DNA of 64,000 nt from positions 8,499 to 72,498 of the forward strand of contig JAWKSZ010000040.1 of assembly GCA_041402045.1 (NCBI GenBank), given 5' to 3'. A program made the position numbers and the translations under genes. The number at the start of each line of letters is the position of its first letter. Position 1 is the stretch's first letter. The notes beneath the pieces were generated by a model. That model was not told the DNA's origin. It did no database searches and saw nothing but the letters and a program-made list of their open reading frames with translations. This document shows positions 15,282 through 23,947 of the stretch, one piece after another. This stretch comes from JAGQRJ01 sp041402045 (GTDB lineage Bacteria; Planctomycetota; J058).

Positions 15282-17120
15282 ATGTCCGACCCTGCCGACC
15301 TCGTCCTCGAGCACGGACGCTTCGCGACCCTCGACCCCGCCCAGCCGACCGCGACCGCGGTCGCGATCAAGGACGGCCGCTTCCTGGCGGTCGGCGACGG
15401 CCGCGCGATCCAGCCGCACCTGGGCCCGCACACCCGGCGCGTGGACCTCGGCGGCCGGGTCGCGATCCCCGGCCTGAACGACTCCCACCTGCACGTGATC
15501 CGCGGGGGGCTGCACTACATGAACGAGCTGCGCTGGGACGGGGTCCCCTCCCTCGCGGACGCGCTGCGCATGCTCCGCGAGCAGGCGGCGCGCACGCCGG
15601 CGCCGCAGTGGGTGCGGGTCGTCGGTGGCTGGACCGAGTTCCAGTTCGCCGAGCGCCGCATGCCGACCCTCGAGGAGTTGAACGCGGCCGCCCCCGACAC
15701 CCCGGTGTTCGTCCTGCACCTCTACGCTCGCGCGCTGCTCAACCGCGCGGCGATTCGCGTGCTCGGCCTGCACGCGGACTCCCCCAACCCTCCCGGCGGC
15801 CTGATCCAGCGCGACCACCGCGGGCAGCCCACGGGGCTCCTGGTCGCCGAGCCCAACGCGTTCATTCTCTACTCGACCCTGGCCCGGACCCCGAGCCTCT
15901 CCCGCGAGGACCAGCTCACCTCCAGCCGCCAGTTCATGCGCGAGCTGAACCGCCTGGGGGTCACCAGCGCGGGGGACGCGGGCGGCGGAGGGCAGAGCTA
16001 CCCCGACGACTACGGGGTGATCCAGGAGCTCGCGGACCGCGGCGAGCTGTCGGTGCGGATCGCCTACAGCCTGTTCGCGCAGAAGCCCGGAGAGGAGCTC
16101 GCCGACTACACGCGCTGGGTGGGCATGACGCGGCCCGGCCAGGGCGACGACTACCTGCGCATGAACGGCGCCGGAGAGAACCTCTTGTGGGCGGCGGCAG
16201 ACTTCGAGAACTTCCTCGAGCCGCGACCCGACCTGGCGCCCTCCATGGACGCCCAGCTCCGCGAGATCGTCGGGATCTTCGCGCGCGAGCGCTGGCCCTT
16301 CCGGATCCACGCGACCTACGACGAGTCGATCGCGCGCTTCCTCGACGTGTTCGAAGCGGTCGACGCGCAGGTGCCCTTCGCGGGCCTGCGCTGGTGGTTC
16401 GACCACGCCGAGACGGTGAGCGAGCGGAACCTGGAGCGGATCGCCGCCCTCGGAGGCGGGATCGCGATCCAGCACCGCATGGCCTATCAGGGCGAGTACT
16501 TCGTGGCGCGCTACGGCCCTCAGGCGGCGCAGCGCACGCCGCCGGTGCGCCGCATGCTCGAGCTCGGGCTCCCCGTCGGCGGCGGCACCGACGCCACGCG
16601 GGTCGCGAGCTACGACCCCTGGGTCGGGCTCTACTGGCTGGTCACCGGCAGGACCCTGGGCGGCCTCGAGCTCTACCCGTCCTCCAATCGGCTCGACCGC
16701 ACCGAGGCCCTGCGGCTCTACACCCAGGGCAGCGCGTGGTTCTCCGGGGAGGCCGCGCTCAAGGGCCAGCTCAAGCCCGGCCAGCTCGCGGACCTGGCCG
16801 TGCTCTCGGCGGACTACTTCTCGGTCCCTGCGGAGGAGATCCGCCAGATCGTGAGCGAGCTGACCTTCGTGGGGGGCGAGGTCGTCTACGCCGCCGGGGA
16901 CTTCGCCGACCACGCGCCGCCGCCGCTGCCGGTCAGCCCGGCCTGGTCCCCGGTGGGCAGCTACGGCGGGTATCGCAAGCAAGCGCCCCCCGCCGTGGCG
17001 CGCTGCGCGCACGAGCCCCCGCGCAGCTCGACGTCGCGCAAGCTCCTGCAGGGGGTGCGCGACTGGTTCGGCGGCCACGATCACGGCCCCGGGCTGGCCT
17101 GCGGCTGCTTCGCCCTGTGA
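15282..17120 (+). CDS. Metal-dependent amidohydrolase (YtcJ-like, Amidohydro_3)
   Basis: 612-residue TIM-barrel hydrolase. The metal ligands are visible: NDSHLHV near residue 66-72 (HxH), HATYDES near residue 343, WWFDHAETV near residue 375 and GGGTDATRV near residue 447. It therefore looks catalytically complete. The C-terminal 60 residues extend the domain and end with CGCFAL. YtcJ-like enzymes cleave exocyclic amide or imine bonds, but the physiological substrate is usually unknown. It lies between the cysteine hydrolase and the ABM protein, with 15-bp and 7-bp gaps. Confidence 0.88.
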   Translation: MSDPADLVLEHGRFATLDPAQPTATAVAIKDGRFLAVGDGRAIQPHLGPHTRRVDLGGRVAIPGLNDSHLHVIRGGLHYMNELRWDGVPSLADALRMLREQAARTPAPQWVRVVGGWTEFQFAERRMPTLEELNAAAPDTPVFVLHLYARALLNRAAIRVLGLHADSPNPPGGLIQRDHRGQPTGLLVAEPNAFILYSTLARTPSLSREDQLTSSRQFMRELNRLGVTSAGDAGGGGQSYPDDYGVIQELADRGELSVRIAYSLFAQKPGEELADYTRWVGMTRPGQGDDYLRMNGAGENLLWAAADFENFLEPRPDLAPSMDAQLREIVGIFARERWPFRIHATYDESIARFLDVFEAVDAQVPFAGLRWWFDHAETVSERNLERIAALGGGIAIQHRMAYQGEYFVARYGPQAAQRTPPVRRMLELGLPVGGGTDATRVASYDPWVGLYWLVTGRTLGGLELYPSSNRLDRTEALRLYTQGSAWFSGEAALKGQLKPGQLADLAVLSADYFSVPAEEIRQIVSELTFVGGEVVYAAGDFADHAPPPLPVSPAWSPVGSYGGYRKQAPPAVARCAHEPPRSSTSRKLLQGVRDWFGGHDHGPGLACGCFAL

Positions 17121-17127
17121 GCCGCGC

Positions 17128-17643
17128 ATGATCCACGTGGCGATCACCCGGGTCGTGCGCCCGGGGCAGGAGCAGGCCTTCGAGCAGCGCCTGCGGGAGT
17201 TCTTCCGCGACGCCGAGGCGGCGCGTCCGGACTCGCGGGCCTACCTCTTGCGACCGCTGGGCGCAGGGCGGGACTACGGGATCCTGCGCTCCTTCCCGGA
17301 CGAGGCCGCCCGCGAGGCGTTCTACGCCTCGGACCTCTACCGAGCCTGGTCCGCGGAGGTGGAGCCCCTGGTGGAGGGAGCCCCTGAGCGCCGGGAGCTG
17401 CACGGACTGGAGGCGTTCTTCCGCGGCGCGGGCGCGCCCCCGCCCACCTGGAAAATGGCGCTCCTCACCTGGCTCGCGGTAAACGTGGCGGTCTACGTGT
17501 TCGGTCACGCGGTGCCGCTCTTCGTGCCCGCCCTGCCGGGCCCGGGGACGTTCCTCCTGGTGAACGCCTGCGTGGTCGCGGCGCTGGCGTGGGTGCTCAT
17601 GCCCTTGCTCACGCGCGCCGCGCGCCCCTGGCTGGTGGCATGA
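17128..17643 (+). CDS. ABM-domain protein with two C-terminal transmembrane helices
   Basis: 171 residues. Residues 1-100 form an antibiotic-biosynthesis-monooxygenase-like ferredoxin-fold domain (MIHVAITRVVRPGQEQAFEQ, then the YGILRSFPDEAAREAFYAS strand-helix). Two hydrophobic helices follow at about 112-135 and 142-165, so the domain is tethered to the membrane. Membrane-anchored ABM proteins are widespread, with poorly known chemistry. The stop overlaps the ATG of the MFS gene (ATGA), so translation of the two is coupled. Confidence 0.75.
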   Translation: MIHVAITRVVRPGQEQAFEQRLREFFRDAEAARPDSRAYLLRPLGAGRDYGILRSFPDEAAREAFYASDLYRAWSAEVEPLVEGAPERRELHGLEAFFRGAGAPPPTWKMALLTWLAVNVAVYVFGHAVPLFVPALPGPGTFLLVNACVVAALAWVLMPLLTRAARPWLVA

Positions 17644-19223
17644 GTGCGCCGGCGGAGCCCGCGGTCGGCGCCTGGGCGCCGCTCCGCCGCGGGCTGTTCC
17701 TCGCGTTCTGGCTGGCGAACCTCGCGTCCTTGATCGGGACCTGGGTCCAGGAGGTCGGCGCGGCCTGGCTCATGACCACGCTCACCGACGACCCGCTGCC
17801 GGTGGCCTTGATCCAGTCGGCGGCGAGCCTGCCGGTGTTGGTCCTGGCCTTGCCCGCCGGCGCCCTGGCCGACGTGTTCGACCGGCGGCGGCTGCTCCTG
17901 GTGGCGCAGGGGTGGATGCTCCTGGTGGCGTTGGCCCTGGGGCTCCTGACCCTGGGCGGCGCGGCTTCGCCGGCGCTGCTCCTGGCGTCCACGCTCCTGC
18001 TCGGGGTCGGCGCCGCGCTGAACGCGCCGGTGTGGCAGGCGGTGCTCCCGGAGCTCGTGGACGACGCCGAGCTCCCCGCAGCGGTGGCGCTGGGCAGTGT
18101 GGGCTTCAACGTGGCCCGCGCGGTGGGCCCTGCGCTGGGTGGGGCGCTCGTCGCCGCCGCGGGCCCCGGGATCGCGTTCCTCGTCAACGCGGGCTCGTTC
18201 CTCGGGGTGCTGGGGGTCGTCGCGCTCTGGCGCCGACCGCGGCCCGAGCTCCAGCTCCCCCCAGAGACCGTGCTCGCCAGCGTGATCGGCGGGCTGCGCT
18301 ACGTGCGCCACGAGCCCGCGGTGCGCGCGGTCCTCGTGCGGGTCGGGGCGTTCATGCTCTGCGGGAGCGCGCTGTGGTCGCTGCTCCCGGTGATCGCCAA
18401 GCAGGAGCTGCAGGTCGGCGCGCTGGCCTACGGGCTGCTCCTGGGCAGCCTGGGGCTGGGCGCGGTGCTCGGCGCGCTGGGGCTGGCGCAGCTCCGCGAG
18501 CGCACGTCGACCGACGCGCTCGTCGCCGGGGCGACGGTCGTCCTGGCCGGGGTCGTGCTCACCGTCGCGCACCTGCGCAGCTTCCCCGCGCTGTGCGCGG
18601 TGTTGCTCGTGGGCGGCGCGGCTTGGTTGGCGCTGCTCTCGAGCTTCAACACCGCGGTCCAGACCCTGGTCGCGGCCTGGGTCCGCGGGCGGGCGGTGGC
18701 GCTCTACCTGCTCGTGTTCGCCGGCGGCGCGTCCCTGGGCGGCCTGGGCTGGGGCGTCCTCGCCTCCCGCGCCTCGAGCGGGGTGGCGCTCAGCGCGGGA
18801 GCGGCGGGGCTGATCGGGGGGCTGATCCTGATCCCCTGGTTCCGCCTGCCCCGCGCCCGCCCCGAGGGGTTGGCCCCTGCCCAGGCGTGGCAGACGCCGC
18901 CGAGCGGCGTGAACCCTGGCGCGGGGCCGGTGGTCGTGAGCGTCGACTACCGGGTCGCGACCGGGGACGTAGAGGCCTTCCGCGCGGCGCTGGTGGCCCT
19001 GCGCCAGGCGCGCCTGCGCACCGGGGCCTTCGCCTGGGCCCTGCTCGAGGACCTGGACGAGCCCGGGCGCTTCGTCGAGCAGTTCCAGGTCGCGACCTGG
19101 GGCGGGCACCTGCACCAGCACGAGCGGGTGTCCCACGCCGAACAGGCGCTCCAGACCGAGGCAGAGGCCTTTCACCAGGGGCCGGAGCGACCCCAGGTCC
19201 GGCACCTGCTGCTGCGGCGCTGA
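17640..19223 (+). CDS. MFS exporter (EntS-like) with C-terminal ABM-like domain
   Basis: 527 residues. Residues 1-400 contain 11-12 hydrophobic segments of the MFS_3/EntS group: FWLANLASLIGTWVQEVGAAWL at the first helix and LPAGALADVFDRRRLL as the loop 2-3 motif. Residues about 430-527 form a soluble domain like ABM proteins (VVSVDYRVATGDVEAFRAAL; RHLLLRR at the end), a known fusion in this transporter group. It overlaps the membrane ABM gene by 4 bp and ends the predicted pirin operon. It probably exports a product or toxic compound. Confidence 0.85.
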   Translation: MSAPAEPAVGAWAPLRRGLFLAFWLANLASLIGTWVQEVGAAWLMTTLTDDPLPVALIQSAASLPVLVLALPAGALADVFDRRRLLLVAQGWMLLVALALGLLTLGGAASPALLLASTLLLGVGAALNAPVWQAVLPELVDDAELPAAVALGSVGFNVARAVGPALGGALVAAAGPGIAFLVNAGSFLGVLGVVALWRRPRPELQLPPETVLASVIGGLRYVRHEPAVRAVLVRVGAFMLCGSALWSLLPVIAKQELQVGALAYGLLLGSLGLGAVLGALGLAQLRERTSTDALVAGATVVLAGVVLTVAHLRSFPALCAVLLVGGAAWLALLSSFNTAVQTLVAAWVRGRAVALYLLVFAGGASLGGLGWGVLASRASSGVALSAGAAGLIGGLILIPWFRLPRARPEGLAPAQAWQTPPSGVNPGAGPVVVSVDYRVATGDVEAFRAALVALRQARLRTGAFAWALLEDLDEPGRFVEQFQVATWGGHLHQHERVSHAEQALQTEAEAFHQGPERPQVRHLLLRR

Positions 19224-19274
19224 GCCGGGGCTCGGGGCGTGCGTTGCCTGCAGGGCGGGGTTAGGGTGGATGAC

Positions 19275-20324
19275 ATGCGCCACCTGGGTCTCCTGGCTCT
19301 GCTCTCCCTCGCCGTCGCCCAGGCCGACATTCTGCACCTGCACAACGGGCGGACGCTGGAGGGGCAGGTCGTGCGGCGCACCCCGTCGACGATCACCCTG
19401 CGCATGAACCACGGGCGCATGAACGTGCCCACGGACCAGGTCAAGGAGATCGAGCGCCGCATGCGCCCCGAGCACGAGCTCGCCGAGCGCTACCGCGAGA
19501 TCGACCCCACGAACCCGGCGGAGCTCGAGCGCCTCGCGCTGTGGGCCAGCCAGCGCGGCCTCGGCCGCGAGGCCAGCGACCTCAGCGCCCACGCCCTGGG
19601 GATCCGCCTCGAGCGGCGCATGGACGCGATCCGCGACAGCCGTGACATTCGCGACTGGCTCGACACCTACACCTGGGCCCAGGTCAACGGCTGCTCCGAG
19701 ACGGTGCAGCTGCACCTCCTCGGCCAGGCCCAGGCGATCGACCCCGAGGACCGCACGCTCCGGGCCCTGATCGCGGCGCGCGAGGAGGCCGCCCGCGCCG
19801 CGGCTCGGCGCCAGGCCGAGATCGAGCGCCGGCGCGACGAGCCGATCTTCAAAATGCCCGACCGCCGCGCCGGGCTCGTGATCCGCGGCGGGCGCGCGAC
19901 GCCGGTGGTCGACGAGGTCGCCCAGGAGCGCGCGCGCGAGGCGCGGGTCGCCGAGCTGGGCTCCGTCCCTGCGGGGAGCCCCACCGCTCCGGTCAGCGCG
20001 GAAGAAGCGCGAATCGCCGAGCTCGAGCAGCGGATCGCCGAGCAGGAGCGCCGCGAGATCGAGCGCGCCGAGGAGCAGGCGGAGCTCGAGTCCGAGCTCG
20101 AGCGCCTGCGCCAGCGCCGGCGCTTCGGACGCCGCGTGGCGAACCCCAACGGCCCCCGGCTCCAGCGCGCCCAACCCCGGCCCGACCCGGCCCAGACCCC
20201 GCCGAACCCCAAGGTCGGCGAGTCCCCCGCGGGCGGCGTCAAGGTCGGCGAGTCCCCCGCGGGCGGCGTCAAGGTCGGCGGGTCCCCCGCGGGCGGCGTC
20301 CCGGTCGGTCAGTCGCCCAAGTAA
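19275..20324 (+). CDS. Secreted protein with GRxLEGxV domain and repeat tail
   Basis: 349 residues. Residues 1-16 are a signal peptide (MRHLGLLALLSLAVAQA). An N-terminal beta domain reads DILHLHNGRTLEGQVVRR and is clearly related to the secreted protein at 35272-36180 (DVVHLKDGRSLEGVVER). A helical, charged coiled-coil region covers about residues 170-290. The tail has three KVGESPAGGV-type repeats. ATG 19275 is chosen because the signal peptide begins there. Function unknown. It follows the MFS gene by 51 bp but looks unrelated. Confidence 0.65.
   Translation: MRHLGLLALLSLAVAQADILHLHNGRTLEGQVVRRTPSTITLRMNHGRMNVPTDQVKEIERRMRPEHELAERYREIDPTNPAELERLALWASQRGLGREASDLSAHALGIRLERRMDAIRDSRDIRDWLDTYTWAQVNGCSETVQLHLLGQAQAIDPEDRTLRALIAAREEAARAAARRQAEIERRRDEPIFKMPDRRAGLVIRGGRATPVVDEVAQERAREARVAELGSVPAGSPTAPVSAEEARIAELEQRIAEQERREIERAEEQAELESELERLRQRRRFGRRVANPNGPRLQRAQPRPDPAQTPPNPKVGESPAGGVKVGESPAGGVKVGGSPAGGVPVGQSPK
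20211..20320 (+). repeat. 30-bp in-frame tandem repeat at the 3' end of the gene
   Basis: Three near-perfect 30-bp units at 20211-20240, 20241-20270 and 20271-20300, plus a partial fourth to 20320, encode KVGESPAGGV, KVGESPAGGV, KVGGSPAGGV and a degenerate PVGQSPK. A single base differs between unit 2 and unit 3. The near identity points to recent expansion; copy number is likely to vary between strains. Confidence 0.9.
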
Positions 20325-20357
20325 GCCCCGAGGGCTCTGCTCGCACGCGCGCCGGAC

Positions 20358-21068
20358 CTAGCCGAGTTCGGCCAGGAGCTCCTCCACTGCGCGCAGCAGG
20401 TCTGCCGCCAAGGACGGCAGCCGCCCCGCGTGCAACAGGGCCTGGGAGGCCTCGATCTCGATCCCGGCGTAGCGCGGGTCGTCCAGCTCGCCCCGGAGCC
20501 AGGTGGTGATCCCGTCGTCGGTGCCCAGGTAGGGCTGGTTCGCCCGGGCGTCCCAGCCCCGGGTCTCGAGGGCCTGCAGCAGCGCCTCGGCGCAGCTCGC
20601 CTCGAAGGCGCGGGCCGGGTCGAAGAGCACGCCGACCTCCACGTCGCGGCGCACGCCGTGCAGCACGGGGACGAAGCTGTGCAGCGAGAGGTGCAGGCAC
20701 GGCCCGCCGGCGAGGACCTGCTCGGCCGCGGACTGCACCGCGCGCCGGTGCGGACGGTGGTAGGTCGCGAGCCGGCGCTCGCGCTCCTCGGGGGTGAGCC
20801 CCACGTTGCCGGGCACGTCCAGCCCGAAGGCCACCGTGGGCACGACCTCGGCCCCGCCCTCGTGGCGGTTGAGGTCGACCACGAGCCGAGTGACCTGCCC
20901 CGCGAAGACCGGGACCCCGGTCCCCAGCGAGAGGGCCTGCGCCAGCTCGAGGGCGCCCGAGTCCCAGGCGTGGTGCTCGAGCAGCTGCTCGGGCACCAGC
21001 CCCAGGTCCACGTGGGGGGGCACGGCCCAGGTCGCGTGCTCGCAGCTCAGGACCAGGCGCGGGCTCAC
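20358..21068 (-). CDS. N-formylglutamate amidohydrolase-like enzyme
   Basis: 236-residue zinc-dependent amidohydrolase of the FGase family (HutG-type). SCEHATWAVPP near the start is the usual SCEHxx..VP motif, VVDLNRHEGG carries the conserved Arg, and HLSLHSFVPVL is the following metal/substrate strand. GTG 21068-21066 overlaps the stop of the preceding ATP-grasp/GCS2 gene (GTGA), so the two are translationally coupled. Its place in this operon suggests that it hydrolyses a glutamyl or acyl amide made by the amidoligases rather than N-formylglutamate. No other hut gene is adjacent. Confidence 0.85.
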   Translation of the reverse strand: MSPRLVLSCEHATWAVPPHVDLGLVPEQLLEHHAWDSGALELAQALSLGTGVPVFAGQVTRLVVDLNRHEGGAEVVPTVAFGLDVPGNVGLTPEERERRLATYHRPHRRAVQSAAEQVLAGGPCLHLSLHSFVPVLHGVRRDVEVGVLFDPARAFEASCAEALLQALETRGWDARANQPYLGTDDGITTWLRGELDDPRYAGIEIEASQALLHAGRLPSLAADLLRAVEELLAELG

Positions 21069-23947
21069 TCGGCGAGCCCGCGCCCGCGCCAGAGCTCGTT
21101 GTCGAGCAGGCAGTCGGCGAGCTCGACGTAGATCCGCCGGGTGGCCTCGCGGAAGGCGTCGGGGTCCCCCGCGAGCGGGCGCAGGACCTGCGCGATCCGC
21201 TCCGAGAGCGTCCCCGCCGGGATCATGCGCCCGATCAGCTCCAGATAGGGCGTCTCCTCGGGCTCGACGACCCGCGTGGCGCGGGCGAGGAGCGCGCGCA
21301 GCACGTCCTGGACCCCGGCCTGGCCCGCGGCGTCCCGGGGCAGGTCCGGGAGGTAGGGCGCGTGCACCCGGGCCTGGCTGCCGTGGGTCGCGCACGCGTT
21401 CAGATCCGCCACGAGCTGCGCGTGGTCGGGGAGCGCGAGCCCCGCGCCCAGCTCCGTCGCGAGGGCCTTGAGCGTCCAGCGCACGAAGCAGGCGATCGCG
21501 GCGTCGGCGCGCACGCACTCCTGGGTGTCGACGATCCGCACCTCGAGGGACTCCCGCGAGAACTTGAACACCGCGCCGCGCGCGTTGAGGTATTCGCGGC
21601 GGATCGGCCCGGCGTCCTCCAGGCGGTCCACCGCCGCGAACATGGGGCCGAACACGTCCTGCCGGTATTGCGCGAAGGACTCGGCGAACTCGGGGACCAT
21701 GTCCCCCTGGCTCTCGGGGACCTTGAGCTGGTGGGTCAGGAGGTGCGCCACGCGGTTGTCCACCGCCTCGCCGAGCGCGCCCTCGACCAGCGGGCTGCTG
21801 GCGGCGAGGGCGGGGAGGTAGGGCACGAGCAGCGCGCAGGCGTTCATGAGCGCGATCGCCTCGGCCTCGGAGCCGAAGGGCAGGTTCACGTGGGTCGCGA
21901 GCACGTTGCGCCAGCCGTGGGACACGGTGTCGAACAGGCGCTCGTAGGTCCCGTAGATCCGACGGTTCGAGCGCTGCCAGAGCTTGGTCTTCGTGGGGTC
22001 GAGCCAGGGGTGCATGGCCGTCGGCAGGAGCCGCGCGCCGCGGAAGCGGTCGGCGAGCAGCGCGCCGATCCGGCGGATCCCCTCGACCAGCACCGCCTCG
22101 CTCTCGCGCAGGCTGGTCAGCGGGCGCTCGGTGCGCACCTCGAGCACGTGGTCGGCGATCTCGTTGGTGACCCCCACGATCCCCAGCTCGACGTCGGAGG
22201 TCGGGCGGCCGGCGAGGAGCGCGAGGGCCGGCTCGACCAAGGACGCAGGGTGCAGGTCGCGGTCGACCACGGTGTACTCCAGCTCGAGCCCGCACACCGC
22301 GTAGGCCGCATACGGCGGCGCGCTCAGGGTCTCCGGGCGCGGCTCGATCGGGCGGCGCCAGGCCTCGAGCTCGAGCTTGCGCTGGGCCTCCCGCGAGAGC
22401 GCGGCGGGGGCGCGGCGGAAGCCGGCCTGGATCTTGTTGAGGAAGTGCCGGGCCAGGGCCTCGTAGATCGCGTTGCCCTCGGCGGTGTCCTCGTAGCCCA
22501 GCTCGAGGTTCGGGTTGTCGTTGACCTCGATCACCACGACCTGTCCGTCGTCGAACTGCTTGAGGTCGACGCCGTAGAGCCCCTGGCCCACGAGGCCCGC
22601 CGCGCGCCGCGCGACGTCGAGCACCGCCGCCGGGGCCTGGGCCAGGGGGATCGCCTCGACCCGGCCGAAGCGCGGGCCCTTGCGGGTCGGGCTCGCGATC
22701 TGCCAGTGCCCGCGGGCCATGTGGTACTTGCAGGCGAACAGCGCCTCACCGCCGAGCACGCCGATCCGCCAGTCGAAGGCGGTGGGCTGGAAGCGCTGGG
22801 CGAGGAGCAGCGGCGAGCGCTCGAAGAGCGGCCCCGCGCGCTCGGCGTAGTCCTCGGCGTCCTTGACCTTGAACACCCCCGAGCTGAAGCTCCCGTCCGG
22901 GAGCTTGATCACGAAGGGCGTGCCCAGCTCGTGGCTGAGCTCGGCGAAGGTCGCCTGGCGCCCCACGACCCGGGTCTCGGGCACGGGCACGCCGCCGCGG
23001 CTCAGGAGCTCGTGCAGGTAGACCTTGTTGCAGCAGCGCAGGATCGAGGCGGTGTCGTCGATCACCGGCATGCCCAGGCTCTCGGCCTGGAGCGCGAAGG
23101 CGAAGCTCGGGAGGTCAGGGCCCGTCAGCGTGCGCACGAACAGCGCGTCGAACTCGCCCAGGCGCGGGAGGTCGGCGAGGGTCACCCGCTGCACGTGCAG
23201 CCCCATCCGGGCCGCGACCCGCTCCAGGCGGTCGACGGTCTCGGGGCTCGAGGGCTGACGCTCGTCCTCGGGCTCGAACAGCACCGCCAGCGACGCCCGC
23301 GGGCGGTTGGGGGGCGCCGCCGGGAGCGCGCCGCGCTCGTCGAGGATCCGCGCCAGCTCCACGCGCTCGGCGGAGCTCAGGTCCTGGACCCCGAGCGGCC
23401 CCACGCTGACCACGCGCCAGCGCCCGCCCCGGCGCAGGAGGCTGAGCTGCAGCAGCGGCGCCGGCCACACGCGATAGACCGCGCCGACCAGCCGCCGGAA
23501 GGAGGGGTGACTGCAGCGGCCCATGAGCGCGACGACCTCGGCGGTCTCCACGTCGGCGGCCAGGCGATAGGCGAGCTTGCCCTTGCCCTCGCGCACGAGC
23601 ACGCCCTCGGGCGCGGCCGCGCCCTGGGGGGCGATCGCCGCGGGCAGGTTCGCGCTGCGCTCGACGGTGGGGACCCCGGCCTGGTCCAGGGCGCGGAACA
23701 CGAGCCCCGGGTTGCGCACGCTCATGATCGTGCCCGGCGAGGGGAGCACCTCCTGCCCCCGGGCCTCGGCCAGGAGCGAGACGTAGTAGCCGTCGTCCAG
23801 GTAGCGCCAGCTGCGGCAGAGGTTGACCACCGTGAGCGCCTCGCCCTCGGGGGTCTCGCCCGCGAGGAACGCCTCGGCGGTGATCCGCGGGCCGCGGTAT
23901 TCGGGGAAGTCGTCGAGGTCGGAGAGGACGGCGAGGACTCGACTCAT
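21065..23947 (-). CDS. Fused RimK-like ATP-grasp and GCS2 double amidoligase
   Basis: 960 residues with two ligase modules. Residues 1-230 resemble the N-terminal domain found before RimK-like ATP-grasps. Residues about 285-510 form the ATP-grasp domain, with FVIKLPDGSFSSGVFK for nucleotide binding and GVDLKQFDDG and VIEVNDNPNLELG as metal ligands. Residues about 550-960 form a GCS2/YbdK carboxylate-amine ligase, with CGLELEYTVVD as the Glu-rich metal site, TNEIADHVLEVRTE and ATHVNLPFG. Both could form amide bonds by acyl phosphate chemistry. ATG 23947-23945 overlaps the stop of the C39-like gene (ATGA). The substrate and product are unknown; a glutamyl-containing peptide is the best guess. 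Confidence 0.88.
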   Translation of the reverse strand: MSRVLAVLSDLDDFPEYRGPRITAEAFLAGETPEGEALTVVNLCRSWRYLDDGYYVSLLAEARGQEVLPSPGTIMSVRNPGLVFRALDQAGVPTVERSANLPAAIAPQGAAAPEGVLVREGKGKLAYRLAADVETAEVVALMGRCSHPSFRRLVGAVYRVWPAPLLQLSLLRRGGRWRVVSVGPLGVQDLSSAERVELARILDERGALPAAPPNRPRASLAVLFEPEDERQPSSPETVDRLERVAARMGLHVQRVTLADLPRLGEFDALFVRTLTGPDLPSFAFALQAESLGMPVIDDTASILRCCNKVYLHELLSRGGVPVPETRVVGRQATFAELSHELGTPFVIKLPDGSFSSGVFKVKDAEDYAERAGPLFERSPLLLAQRFQPTAFDWRIGVLGGEALFACKYHMARGHWQIASPTRKGPRFGRVEAIPLAQAPAAVLDVARRAAGLVGQGLYGVDLKQFDDGQVVVIEVNDNPNLELGYEDTAEGNAIYEALARHFLNKIQAGFRRAPAALSREAQRKLELEAWRRPIEPRPETLSAPPYAAYAVCGLELEYTVVDRDLHPASLVEPALALLAGRPTSDVELGIVGVTNEIADHVLEVRTERPLTSLRESEAVLVEGIRRIGALLADRFRGARLLPTAMHPWLDPTKTKLWQRSNRRIYGTYERLFDTVSHGWRNVLATHVNLPFGSEAEAIALMNACALLVPYLPALAASSPLVEGALGEAVDNRVAHLLTHQLKVPESQGDMVPEFAESFAQYRQDVFGPMFAAVDRLEDAGPIRREYLNARGAVFKFSRESLEVRIVDTQECVRADAAIACFVRWTLKALATELGAGLALPDHAQLVADLNACATHGSQARVHAPYLPDLPRDAAGQAGVQDVLRALLARATRVVEPEETPYLELIGRMIPAGTLSERIAQVLRPLAGDPDAFREATRRIYVELADCLLDNELWRGRGLAE

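Noticed and set aside
20358..21068. hutG of a histidine utilisation operon with hutH
   Set aside because: It lies 15 kb from hutH on a different transcript and overlaps an amidoligase gene; no hutU, hutI or hutF is nearby.
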